Shown: piece after piece, positions 26,877 through 35,282 of the stretch
Layout: every line of letters starts with the position of its first letter
Position numbering within the stretch: position 1 is the stretch's first letter
From: Desulfovibrio desulfuricans
GTDB taxonomy: Bacteria > Desulfobacterota > Desulfovibrionia > Desulfovibrionales > Desulfovibrionaceae
Direction of reading: 5' to 3'
DNA: 42,540 nucleotides
Assembly (NCBI RefSeq): GCF_024460775.1
Contig: NZ_JANFYZ010000019.1
Span: 1-42,540, forward strand
Notes under the pieces: model-generated
The model's database searches: none
What the model was told of the DNA's origin: nothing
The model's input: the letters and a program-made list of their open reading frames with translations, nothing else
Program-made: the position numbers and the translations under genes

Positions 26877-28706
26877 TCACATAATTTTCATGGAAGCGGA
26901 GAGACCGGGAACAACCTGACAAACAACACGAATATCCTTGCTGCCAAAACCCGCGTCATCCAGCGTGGCAAATATGTCCGCCTCGGTCACTTCCACCCGC
27001 GCGCCGCTGACGCCAGCCGCCTCCAGCCTGTCACGCAGCATGGCGCTGGCCCGCTGGCGGGCTTCGCTCAGGCTGTAGCCCTTGCCAATGCGCTCGGTCA
27101 GCTCCAGGGCCGGGATTGTCAGCACGCAGCGCCCGGTATCGGCATAGAGTTCCAGCGCGTCTGTTGGCAGGGTCAGGGCCGCGCCCACGGCATTGGCGAC
27201 ATCTGCGTATGGCGGTGTTTCCACGGGCATGTTCAGGGCTTTGGACATGCGCCGGGCAACGCAGGCCGCAGGGCCGCCCACCAGCCACACGTGCTGCGGG
27301 CGCGCCTCGCGCACTGCCTTGAGGGCCGCCAGGGTGTAAATGGGGCGGGCATTGATGCCATCAGTCAGGGCGCTGGCGGCGGCGGCCACCTGCGCAAGGG
27401 CATCGTCTGCGGCCATTTGGGCCAGAGATTCCGGGGACAGGCCGTGCTCTGCGGCCAGTGCGGCAATGCCCGCCGTGGATGCGGTCACATCGCCCGCCAC
27501 GGCATCCCCGCCATTGATACCCTGCGCGCCAGTCGAGCCAGCGACAAAATTCAATACGTTCAGGGCATCCAGCAGGGTGGGACGGGAACCGCCAAAGGCC
27601 ATGGCCGGGCCTTCGCGCAAGGGGCCGACATGAACCGGGCGCGCAGCGCCGGGCGCGGTATCCACCGCAAGCAGCGAATCGCCGCCCACACCGATGGAAA
27701 CCGAAGCCAGAGCGCGCACAAGGGTGCGCCGCCCCTTGAGCAGCATGCCGTCCCTGTCCACTACCGGAGATCCGTCCACAAAGAGCGCCATATCTGTTGT
27801 TGTGCCGCCCATATCGAGCAACAGGGAGCAGCCCTGCCGCATGGCCTTGCTGCCGCCGCACAGGGCGAGCACGCCCATGACGCTGGCCGCAGGGCCGGAA
27901 AGTATGGACTGCACTGGCTCCCGGCGCGAAAGCGTCAGCGGCACCGCGCCGCCGTCCGCCTTGAGCAGACGCACGGAGGCTGTGATGCCAGCCTCGGCAA
28001 GGGCAGCCTCCACGGCATCCAGAAATTCATTGTGCAGGCGCTGCACGGCGGCATTGAAATAGGCGGTTGCCATGCGCCGGGGAAAGTTGAGCCGCCCCGA
28101 GAGCCTGTGCCCCACGGTTATGGACATCTGCGGCACAGCCGACCGCACGGCTTCGCTCATGGCCAGTTCGTGCACGGCATTGCGCGGCGAAAATTTGCCC
28201 ACGCAGGCCACGGCGGCAACCCCCGCCGCCTCCCATTCCCTGACAGCGGCAGGCAAGGAGGCAGTGCGCAGGGGGCTGACCTCCACGCCCCGGTGGTCCA
28301 GCCCGCCGGGAACAACGCAGACATGCGCGCCCATTGCAAAACGATGCGGATCAAGCCCCGGCCCGGCGGAAAGGGCCAGCCCCACAGGGTCGGCGCGATC
28401 CTGCACCAGGGCGTTGACGGCCAGGGTCGCCCCAAGGGTCACGCGTGAAATAGCGCCAAAATCGCAGCCAGGGGCAGCCGTTGCCAGGGCGGCGAGCACC
28501 TCGCGCACAGACGCGGGCAGATTGTCGTGACGGGTGCGCGCCTTGGCGCTGGCCACCAAACGGGCGGGGGGCAAAGCTTCGGCACCAAGTCCCTCTGCGC
28601 CAATTTCGCCCGGAGCCAGTTCTTCTGCGGCGGCATCGCAGGCAAGCAGCACGGCATCGGTGTGCGTGCCCCCGGCGTCAATGCCCAGCACATATGTTTC
28701 GCTCAT
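26877..28706 (-). CDS. Hydantoinase/oxoprolinase family protein (HyuA-like)
   Basis: 609 aa. The N-terminal Hydant_A_N fold has the phosphate-binding loop GIDAGGTHTDAVLL (8-21), and a second ASKHA-type motif LLLDMGGTTTDMALF lies in the central Hydantoinase_A domain, with SILSGPAASVMG before it and WLVGGPAACVARRM near the C-terminus. Relatives hydrolyse hydantoins or 5-oxoproline, usually with ATP and a HyuB partner. No hyuB is here, and some members work alone or have other substrates. The start at 28706 has GAGGCCGGAA upstream; the longer frame lacks a ribosome site. It is monocistronic and divergent from ilvE. Confidence 0.82.
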   Translation of the reverse strand: MSETYVLGIDAGGTHTDAVLLACDAAAEELAPGEIGAEGLGAEALPPARLVASAKARTRHDNLPASVREVLAALATAAPGCDFGAISRVTLGATLAVNALVQDRADPVGLALSAGPGLDPHRFAMGAHVCVVPGGLDHRGVEVSPLRTASLPAAVREWEAAGVAAVACVGKFSPRNAVHELAMSEAVRSAVPQMSITVGHRLSGRLNFPRRMATAYFNAAVQRLHNEFLDAVEAALAEAGITASVRLLKADGGAVPLTLSRREPVQSILSGPAASVMGVLALCGGSKAMRQGCSLLLDMGGTTTDMALFVDGSPVVDRDGMLLKGRRTLVRALASVSIGVGGDSLLAVDTAPGAARPVHVGPLREGPAMAFGGSRPTLLDALNVLNFVAGSTGAQGINGGDAVAGDVTASTAGIAALAAEHGLSPESLAQMAADDALAQVAAAASALTDGINARPIYTLAALKAVREARPQHVWLVGGPAACVARRMSKALNMPVETPPYADVANAVGAALTLPTDALELYADTGRCVLTIPALELTERIGKGYSLSEARQRASAMLRDRLEAAGVSGARVEVTEADIFATLDDAGFGSKDIRVVCQVVPGLSASMKIM

Positions 28707-28900
28707 AATTCCGGCCTCATAATACTTGTTTGCTGACCCTGAACATACGGCATCGCCATCCTCAGGGCCAGCCCTTATTATTGGGCAGTTTTCAGGCGGC
28801 ATTACCCGCCCTGCCCGCCGCGCATCCCCCTTGCATGTTCCTGGCGCTCGCTCCATGCGCCCGCAATTGTGGATATTCTTTCTCCCACTGGCGCAATTGC

Positions 28901-28929
28901 TTGCCATATGCGGTCATTTTCAGTAGATT
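28901..28929 (+). promoter_or_regulatory. Candidate sigma-70 promoter of ilvE
   Basis: TTGCCA (28901-28906), a 17-bp spacer and TAGATT (28924-28929), about 77 bp before the ilvE start. This is the best -35/-10 pair in the 299-bp divergent gap, which holds no gene and no visible T-box or attenuator. Confidence 0.45.
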
Positions 28930-29005
28930 TTTGCTCTTGCGGCAACCGCCGGGACTGCCCCGGCGCGCCCGCGTCTTATACAGCAGGCTACTGCGGAGGA
29001 AAGCC

Positions 29006-29926
29006 ATGCAGAACGCAAAGTTTATCTGGTTTGACGGAAAAATGCTCCCTTCTGAACAAGCACAGGTTCATGTGCTGACCCACGCCTTGCATTACGGCAG
29101 CGCCGTATTTGAAGGCATTCGCGCATACGCCTGCGCCGACGGCACTTCTGCCGTATTCCGTCTGGAAGACCACTGCAAGCGCCTAATTAACTCCGCTAAG
29201 ATTATGCGCCTGGAAGTACCCTTCACGGCTGAACAGCTCGTAGCCGCCTGTATTGAGACCCTCAAGGCCAATAAACTGCCCGAAGGTTACGTGCGCCCCC
29301 TTTCTTTCGTGGGCCATGGCGAAATGGGCGTCTACCCCGGCAACAACCCGGTGCAGACCATCATCGCCGCCTGGGCCTGGGGCGCGTATCTTGGCGCAGA
29401 AGCTCTTGAAAAGGGCATCCGCGTCAAGACCAGCAGCTTTGCCCGCAGCCATGTGAATACCAGCATGTCCAAGGCCAAGGCCGCCGGCAACTACATCAAC
29501 TCCATCCTTGCCAAGGTGGAAGCCAAGGAAGACGGCTATGACGAAGCCGTGATGCTCGACACCAACGGCTATGTTTCCGAAGCCACGGGCGAGAACATCT
29601 TTATCGTGCGCGACGGCGTGATCAAAACCACGCCCTGGACGTCCATTCTGGGCGGCCTCACGCGCGACTCCGTCATGAAGCTTGCCAGAGACCTCGGCTA
29701 CACCGTGGAAGAACAGCAGTTCACCCGCGATGAATTCTACATCGCTGATGAAGCGTTCTTTACCGGCACCGCGGCTGAAATCACCCCCATCCGCGAGCTT
29801 GACCACCGCCAGATCGGCGTTGGGCACGCTGGCCCGGTGACCAAGCACCTGCAAAAAGAATACTTTGCCATCGTCAAGGGCGAAAATCCCAAATACGAAG
29901 GCTGGCTGCACCGCTTTACCATTTAG
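29006..29926 (+). CDS. ilvE: Branched-chain amino-acid aminotransferase
   Basis: 306 aa, fold-type IV PLP enzyme catalysing the last step of Val, Leu and Ile synthesis. Motifs: HALHYGSAVFEGIRAY (28-43), the PLP-binding Lys in MSKAKAAGNYINSILA, EATGENIF, and GTAAEITPI binding the cofactor phosphate. The start is the ATG at 29006 with GGAGGAA upstream; the frame open further upstream is non-coding in composition. It is probably monocistronic; a hairpin without a U-run follows at 29973. Confidence 0.95.
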   Translation: MQNAKFIWFDGKMLPSEQAQVHVLTHALHYGSAVFEGIRAYACADGTSAVFRLEDHCKRLINSAKIMRLEVPFTAEQLVAACIETLKANKLPEGYVRPLSFVGHGEMGVYPGNNPVQTIIAAWAWGAYLGAEALEKGIRVKTSSFARSHVNTSMSKAKAAGNYINSILAKVEAKEDGYDEAVMLDTNGYVSEATGENIFIVRDGVIKTTPWTSILGGLTRDSVMKLARDLGYTVEEQQFTRDEFYIADEAFFTGTAAEITPIRELDHRQIGVGHAGPVTKHLQKEYFAIVKGENPKYEGWLHRFTI

Positions 29927-29972
29927 TGCAGACAAACGGCGGGCCGCAATGCCGCCGCTTAGAGAGATATGC

Positions 29973-30006
29973 ATCCGGCAGCTCCGCCCTCGCGGGGCTG
30001 CCGGAT
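29973..30006 (+). other. Hairpin downstream of ilvE
   Basis: ATCCGGCAGC pairs with GCTGCCGGAT (10 bp) with an inner CCGC/GCGG stem. There is no T-run after it, so it may be a Rho-dependent 3' end or a processing signal. The rest of 29927-30151 holds no gene. Confidence 0.5.
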
Positions 30007-30151
30007 ACCAAAGAGTAAACAAGTCCGCCCTGCGTCGTAATCCGGCGCAACACGGACACAACAGGTAACAGCCTTTCCTGCGGGTTCGCGCATAGCGCAA
30101 TCCGGGACTGCCCGACAGCCCGTTGGTCATCTTTCAAAGGCAACGAGCGCC

Positions 30152-32185
30152 ATGAAACATCTTTCCCTCGCCGCACGATACAGGCCGCAAAACTTCGCCC
30201 AGGTAGCAGGACAGGACATGGTCAAGGCCGTCCTTTCCCGTGCTGCGGCAGAAGACAGGCCCGCAGCCGCCTACCTTTTGAGCGGCACTCGCGGCGTGGG
30301 CAAAACCACCATTGCCCGTATTTTTGCCAAGGCGCTCAACTGCCAGCACGCTCCGGGGCCGGAACCCTGCAACCAGTGCGAGCAGTGCCGCAAGATCACC
30401 CAGGGCGTTCACGTTGACGTGACCGAAATCGACGGCGCTTCCAACAACAGTGTGGAAGACGCCCGCTCCCTGCGTGAAACCATCGGCTACGCGCCCATGG
30501 AAGGCCGCTACAAGATTTTCATCATTGACGAAGCTCATATGCTCACCCGCAACGCCTTCAACGCGTTGCTGAAAACGCTGGAAGAACCGCCGGAACGCGT
30601 GGTCTTTATCTTTGCCACCACCGAGGCGCACAAATTCCCCATCACCATTGTGAGCCGCTGCCAGCATTTTGTGTTTCGCCACCTGAGCGAAGACGCGCTC
30701 TTTGCCCACCTCACCGCCGTGCTACGCAAGGAAAACGCGGCCTTTGAAGAAGGGGCCGTGCGGCTTATTGCTCGCAGGGCGGCGGGCAGCGTGCGCGACA
30801 GCATGTCGCTGCTCGATCAGACCCTCGCCCTTGGCGGCGAGGAACTCACCGTTGCAGCCACCCGGCAGGTGCTCGGCCTTGCAGGGCAGGAACTGTTTGC
30901 AGAGCTGTTTACCGCCCTGCAAGGGCAGGATTGCGCCGCCGTGGCAAACCTGTGCGGGCAGATATTGCAGCAGGGTGTGGATATTGGCTTTTTCATGCGT
31001 GAGCTTGCGGGCAATCTGCGCAACCTCTTTTTGCTGCGCCAGAGTGGTCAGGCCATTGTGCCGAGCCTGCGCCTCCCCGCAGACGAAGCCGCCCTCTGGC
31101 AGGGCATTGCCCCGCAATTTTCTGCCGCTCACCTGCACGCGGCATGGCAGATGGCTCTTGACGCGCAACGCGGCATAGTGCAAAGCCCGGAACCAGCAGC
31201 AGCGCTTGAACTGCTTTTGCTCAACCTTGCCCTGCTGCCGCAGTTGCTGCCCGTTGGGCAGGCCACGCCCGGCCCCGGCGGCCAGGCTGGCGGAGCTGGT
31301 CAGTCATCAGTGCAGGCCCCAAGTCAGGCAGCCGCACAGGGAAGCCAACAGCAGGCTCAGGCAGTGCCCCCCTCTGCGCAGCGTATGGAAAGCAGTGCGG
31401 GAATGCCCGCCGGAAGCGCGCAGGTGGCTCAATCCCGCCCCAGGGATGCCGCCACCGGGCAGCACGCCGCCAATGATGCGGACGATGCGGAATCTGACGA
31501 GCCTGACGCGGCCCAGAGTTTTGCTGCCCCCACGCACCGCCCCTGGCGGCCCGGTGCGCAAACAGGAGCAGCGCAAGCTGATCAGGGCAGCACAGATCTG
31601 GCCATCTCAGATTTGGGTAGGCCAAATCAGGGTAGCCCCGGCCAGAAGGCCCTCCGTCAGGAAGATTCTGACTCACGAAATTTCGGGCAAGATGATTCTG
31701 GACAAAATGGAGCTGGCTCCAGTAATTCTGACCAGCCGGACTCCGGCGCAAGCGTCGCTGACGGGCAAGGCTTCAACCGGGGCGGCGCGGGCACACCAGG
31801 CCAGGGCAAGCAGGAAGGTCAGGCTGCCTGCAACTGGGCGGCATTTTGTGATTTTTGCTCTTCATGGCAAGGTGCCGGGCGCGACATGCCGCGCCAGCAT
31901 TTGCTGCGCAGCGTGAGCGCCATATGGGCTGACGGAATTTTACGCCTCGCCCCCAAGGCTGAAACCCAGTTGTTCCAGCTTGAACGCGGACGTGAGGAGC
32001 TGACAGCAGCTCTGGCCGCCTACGGCGCAGGGCAGACGCAACTTGAACTCGTGGCGCCCCGGCCCTATCGCCCCGAGGCGGAACTGATTGAAGAATTCAG
32101 CCAGAGACCCGAGTTGCAACCCTGCCTTGAAGTGCTGAACGCACGGGTCAAAGGGTGCCGCCCGGTGGATCAGGATAACCGCTGA
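30152..32185 (+). CDS. dnaX: DNA polymerase III subunits gamma/tau
   Basis: 677 aa clamp-loader ATPase. Visible: RYRPQNFAQVAGQ, Walker A GTRGVGKT (45-52), the zinc cysteines C64/C73/C76/C79, the DEAH Walker B near 126, the SRC sensor region (IVSRCQHF), and then the gamma/tau domain III. A long low-complexity linker (about 365-560) rich in Gln, Ala, Ser, Gly and Asp precedes a tau-like C-terminal domain. Part of the linker (about 31600-31760) is lower in GC than the rest. I saw no A-rich slippery heptamer of the kind that makes gamma in E. coli. It heads the dnaX-ybaB-recR group. Confidence 0.95.
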   Translation: MKHLSLAARYRPQNFAQVAGQDMVKAVLSRAAAEDRPAAAYLLSGTRGVGKTTIARIFAKALNCQHAPGPEPCNQCEQCRKITQGVHVDVTEIDGASNNSVEDARSLRETIGYAPMEGRYKIFIIDEAHMLTRNAFNALLKTLEEPPERVVFIFATTEAHKFPITIVSRCQHFVFRHLSEDALFAHLTAVLRKENAAFEEGAVRLIARRAAGSVRDSMSLLDQTLALGGEELTVAATRQVLGLAGQELFAELFTALQGQDCAAVANLCGQILQQGVDIGFFMRELAGNLRNLFLLRQSGQAIVPSLRLPADEAALWQGIAPQFSAAHLHAAWQMALDAQRGIVQSPEPAAALELLLLNLALLPQLLPVGQATPGPGGQAGGAGQSSVQAPSQAAAQGSQQQAQAVPPSAQRMESSAGMPAGSAQVAQSRPRDAATGQHAANDADDAESDEPDAAQSFAAPTHRPWRPGAQTGAAQADQGSTDLAISDLGRPNQGSPGQKALRQEDSDSRNFGQDDSGQNGAGSSNSDQPDSGASVADGQGFNRGGAGTPGQGKQEGQAACNWAAFCDFCSSWQGAGRDMPRQHLLRSVSAIWADGILRLAPKAETQLFQLERGREELTAALAAYGAGQTQLELVAPRPYRPEAELIEEFSQRPELQPCLEVLNARVKGCRPVDQDNR

Positions 32186-32273
32186 GTCCGCTGGCAACTG
32201 AAAAAAACTTTCCGCGTCCGCCCGGCCCAAGCCGCCGGAACCGGAAGCATGCAACAGACGCAAGGAGAAACAC

Positions 32274-32585
32274 ATGCGGAACATGAACGACATTCTGCGC
32301 CAGGCGCAGGTTATGCAGAACAAGATCGCCAAACTCCAGCAGGAAATGGGCGAACACAGCTACGAAGCCAGCAGCGGCGGCGGCATGGTCAAGGCCGAAG
32401 TCTCCGGCAAGCAGGAACTGCGCAAACTTATCATTGACCCCAAGGCCCTTGAAGGCAACGATGTTGAAATGCTCCAGGATCTTATTCTGGCTGCTGTTAA
32501 CGAAGCCGGCCGCATCGCCCGTGAAACCATGGAGCGCGAAATGAGCTCCATCTCCGGCGGCATCAAGCTGCCCGGCCTTTTCTAG
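32274..32585 (+). CDS. ybaB: Nucleoid-associated protein YbaB/EbfC
   Basis: 103 aa, normal length. It has the N-terminal helix MNDILRQAQVMQNKIAKLQ, the Gly-rich strand SSGGGMVKAEVSG and the C-terminal amphipathic helix of this tweezer-shaped dimeric DNA-binding protein. It lies between dnaX and recR, as in most bacteria. AAGGAG precedes the ATG. Confidence 0.96.
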   Translation: MRNMNDILRQAQVMQNKIAKLQQEMGEHSYEASSGGGMVKAEVSGKQELRKLIIDPKALEGNDVEMLQDLILAAVNEAGRIARETMEREMSSISGGIKLPGLF

Positions 32586-32589
32586 AGCC

Positions 32590-33201
32590 ATGCACGATCG
32601 GATTCCCGAACCGCTCAAGGCCCTGGTAGAGCAGCTTTCGCGTCTGCCGGGCCTTGGCCCCAAATCCGCCATGCGGGCCGCCATGGCCCTGCTCAAATGG
32701 CCGGAAGCCGAAACACGGCGTCTTGGGCGCGGCATCCACGACCTGCGCGACAATCTGCACCTCTGCTCGCGCTGCGGCGGGCTTTCTTCCACTGACCCCT
32801 GCGCGGTCTGTTCCGATACGGAGCGCGCCCGCGATACGCTCTGCCTTGTCACGGAATGGGACAGCATGCTCACGCTGGACGAAGGCGGCTTTTATCACGG
32901 CCAGTATTTGATACTGGGCGGCCTGCTCGCCCCTCTTGAGCGCATGGATTCCGACAGCCTCGACATGGACAGGCTTGTGAAGCGCCTGGGCGAAGGCGAG
33001 GTGCATGAGCTTATTCTTGCCCTGGGTGCGACGCTTGAGGCAGAAAATACAGCTTCCTTCATTCGGCAGATGGTGCGCAGGCAGTTCCCTGCCGTGCGCG
33101 TTTCGCGTCTTGCACAGGGTATCCCCCTTGGGGCCGAAGTAAAATTCATGGACAAAGAAACCTTGCGACAATCCCTGCAATTCCGGCAGGATCTCTCCTG
33201 A
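32590..33201 (+). CDS. recR: Recombination mediator RecR
   Basis: 203 aa. It has an N-terminal helix-hairpin-helix (LSRLPGLGPKSAMRAA, 16-31), a four-cysteine zinc site C59/C62/C71/C74, a TOPRIM domain (CLVTEWDSMLTLD onwards, with LILALGATLEAE) and the C-terminal Walker-like SRLAQGIPLGAEVKFMD. It loads RecA at gaps with RecO/RecF. The start lies 4 bp after the ybaB stop. Confidence 0.96.
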   Translation: MHDRIPEPLKALVEQLSRLPGLGPKSAMRAAMALLKWPEAETRRLGRGIHDLRDNLHLCSRCGGLSSTDPCAVCSDTERARDTLCLVTEWDSMLTLDEGGFYHGQYLILGGLLAPLERMDSDSLDMDRLVKRLGEGEVHELILALGATLEAENTASFIRQMVRRQFPAVRVSRLAQGIPLGAEVKFMDKETLRQSLQFRQDLS

Positions 33202-33250
33202 CATTCCGCATACCCAACTCAGCGACTCGTCTTTTTTTTTCACTCCGCTA

Positions 33251-33277
33251 TAAATCTTTCGATGATTATGCCGTAAG
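33251..33277 (+). promoter_or_regulatory. Candidate sigma-28 (FliA) promoter upstream of the chemoreceptor
   Basis: TAAA (33251-33254), 15 bases, then GCCGTAAG (33270-33277) matches the spacing of the flagellar TAAA-N15-GCCGATAA consensus with three mismatches in the -10. It fits a chemotaxis gene, but the leader would be about 270 nt. Confidence 0.3.
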
Positions 33278-33325
33278 AAGGGCAACACGGAGATTGTCTG
33301 CCTTGCCCTGCAATGCGCTTGTGAT

Positions 33326-33343
33326 TTGTGCACATTTGCACAA
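33326..33343. promoter_or_regulatory. CRP/FNR-type operator candidate
   Basis: TTGTGCA-CATT-TGCACAA is a perfect 7-4-7 inverted repeat, equal to TGTGC-N6-GCACA with CRP/FNR-family spacing. It is centred about 35 bp before a TATACT -10-like hexamer (33370-33375), which itself lies within a second dyad, GCATATA/TATATGC (33367-33395). The 355-bp gap 33202-33556 holds no gene. Confidence 0.45.
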
Positions 33344-33556
33344 TCCCCTTGTTTTTCTGCCTCCTGGCATATACTATTAGATACATAATATATGCTATGT
33401 GTTTTGCCAAAGACATATGCATCGTAAGAACTTTCAGGAATCTCAGTGGGATGGTTTCTGTTTGCGCGTTGCATTGCTTTGCACTGGCCAACTGACAGCG
33501 CCCAGGCCAAATGGCGTTTGCTAGCAAATCAAAGGCGCAGGATGAGGTTCTATTCC

Positions 33557-35152
33557 ATGAACATGACTTTGGCTTATCGCATCATTTTTGTTTTTGTCGC
33601 GGGTCTCGTACTGGCCTGTATGGCCATGCTCATCGGGTTTACCATGGTTCTGGGCGATGCCCTGTCCGGCGCTGCCACACTGAAAGCCCTGCTGATTGGC
33701 GGCGGCTTTACACTCCTGCTAGCCGTTGCCGGCTCCTTCTTTATCTGCAACAGGCTCTGCCCCATCCGCAAAATTGTACTCTACGCCAAGGCTATTGCCG
33801 CAGGTGATGAAAAAGCAAAGCTGGACATAGACCGTTCCGACTGTCTGGGCCACATGGCCACGGCCCTGCAAGAAATGGTAGCCAAGCTCGAAGGCCAGGC
33901 TCACTGGTACGAGAGCATACTCAATACCCTGCCCCTCTCCATTTCGGTAACAGATAACGACATGGTCTGGACCTTCTGCAACAAGGTCGCGCTTGAAAGC
34001 ATGAATAAATCCTGTCAGGGCGATGTGGTGGGCAAACATTGCTCGGAAAAGCAGGGCAACATCTGCAACACGCCGCAGTGCGGCATTGAACAACTGCGCC
34101 TGGGCAACAAACGGGTCATCAATGAGATGCCCAATGGCAAAACCATGCAGATCATGCTCGACTTTTTGCAGGACCGGCGCGGCAACGTGGTGGGCCATGT
34201 GGAAATCGGCGAGGACATCACCGCACGCATTGCCCTTGAGAAGAAGGCCGAGCAAGCCGCGCACAAGGCCCGCATGGAGACTGTGAACCAGCTTGAGGGC
34301 GTTGTGGAAACATTGCAGCATGCCGCCAACGCTCTCGACAAATCACTCAACGATGTACGCGACAAGTCCGGCACGGTGGCCGACCGCATGGCCGAAACCG
34401 CCACTGCCATGGACGAAATGAACTCCACCGTGCTTGAAGTGGCCCACAATGCAGATGGCGCTGCCGATGCGGCCAATTCCGTGCAGGGACACGCCCAGGA
34501 AGGCGCGGACATTGTGCTGCGCACCATCAAGAATATGCAGGAAGTGCAAGGCAAGGCCTCTGGCCTCAAGGGTGAAATGAGCACGCTGGACAAACAGGCA
34601 AGGGACATTGGCGCCGTGCTGACGCTTATCCGCGACATTGCCGACCAGACGAACCTGCTTGCCCTTAACGCCGCCATTGAAGCCGCCCGCGCTGGCGATG
34701 CAGGCCGCGGCTTTGCCGTGGTGGCCGATGAGGTGCGCAAACTGGCCGAAAAAACCATGAGCGCCACCAGCGAGGTGGAAAAAGCCATTGCCGCCATTCA
34801 GGAAGGCACCAGCAAAAGCGCCACCACGGTGGATACCACGGTCAATTCCATTGAAGAGGTGAGCCACATGGCGCAGGAATCGGGGCACTCGCTTGACCTT
34901 ATCTCAAATCTTGCTGGCGATTCCAGCAGCCGGGTTTCCGCCATTGCCGCGGCAGCCACCCAGCAGTCGGCAGCTTCGGAAGAAATCAACCGCAATATTG
35001 CCGAGGTCAACACGCTGAGCGCCCGCATAGCAGAGGCCACCAATGCCGCCGCCGGTCAGGTGCGCGACCTTGCCGCTCAGGTCAATATTGTAACGGGCAT
35101 CCTTGACGACATCCGCAAAAGCGACGCCAGCCAGAGTAAACCCAATATATAA
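33557..35152 (+). CDS. Methyl-accepting chemotaxis protein with intracellular PAS domain
   Basis: 531 aa. Two membrane helices (about 6-28 and 43-64) are joined by only a short loop, so there is no periplasmic sensor. A HAMP-like region follows (about 65-115), then a PAS domain (about 116-235) and the MCP signalling domain, with the conserved tip [20 protein letters not shown] and flanking coiled coils with methylation-type Glu/Gln pairs. The PAS domain contains C153, H161-C162, C170 and C175, a cluster that might bind a cofactor or sense redox state. The start at 33557 has GAGG nine bases upstream; an in-frame ATG at 33542 is an alternative. Monocistronic. Confidence 0.92.
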   Translation: MNMTLAYRIIFVFVAGLVLACMAMLIGFTMVLGDALSGAATLKALLIGGGFTLLLAVAGSFFICNRLCPIRKIVLYAKAIAAGDEKAKLDIDRSDCLGHMATALQEMVAKLEGQAHWYESILNTLPLSISVTDNDMVWTFCNKVALESMNKSCQGDVVGKHCSEKQGNICNTPQCGIEQLRLGNKRVINEMPNGKTMQIMLDFLQDRRGNVVGHVEIGEDITARIALEKKAEQAAHKARMETVNQLEGVVETLQHAANALDKSLNDVRDKSGTVADRMAETATAMDEMNSTVLEVAHNADGAADAANSVQGHAQEGADIVLRTIKNMQEVQGKASGLKGEMSTLDKQARDIGAVLTLIRDIADQTNLLALNAAIEAARAGDAGRGFAVVADEVRKLAEKTMSATSEVEKAIAAIQEGTSKSATTVDTTVNSIEEVSHMAQESGHSLDLISNLAGDSSSRVSAIAAAATQQSAASEEINRNIAEVNTLSARIAEATNAAAGQVRDLAAQVNIVTGILDDIRKSDASQSKPNI

Positions 35153-35180
35153 GGATGTGCTGCCTCGTGGCGGCACAAGC

Positions 35181-35223
35181 AACAAACAGCGCCGAAACCC
35201 AGGTTTCGGCGCTGTTTGTTTTA
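35181..35223. terminator. Long palindromic terminator between convergent genes
   Basis: Two perfectly complementary 19-base arms (35181-35199 and 35202-35220, core CAGCGCCGAAACC) are followed by TTTATG on the plus strand and end in a T-rich arm. It serves the chemoreceptor gene and possibly the cytochrome gene on the other strand. Confidence 0.85.
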
Positions 35224-35282
35224 TGTTCGATGCCTGCACTGCAAGGCTAACAGGCACAGATGCCAAGCGTTAGACAAAAAGG

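Noticed and set aside
26835..28448. 537-codon plus-strand frame opposite the hydantoinase-like gene
   Set aside because: Antisense mirror with Gly/His/Arg-rich composition and no ribosome site.
30152..32185. Programmed frameshift in dnaX to make a short gamma form
   Set aside because: No A-rich slippery heptamer with downstream hairpin was found.
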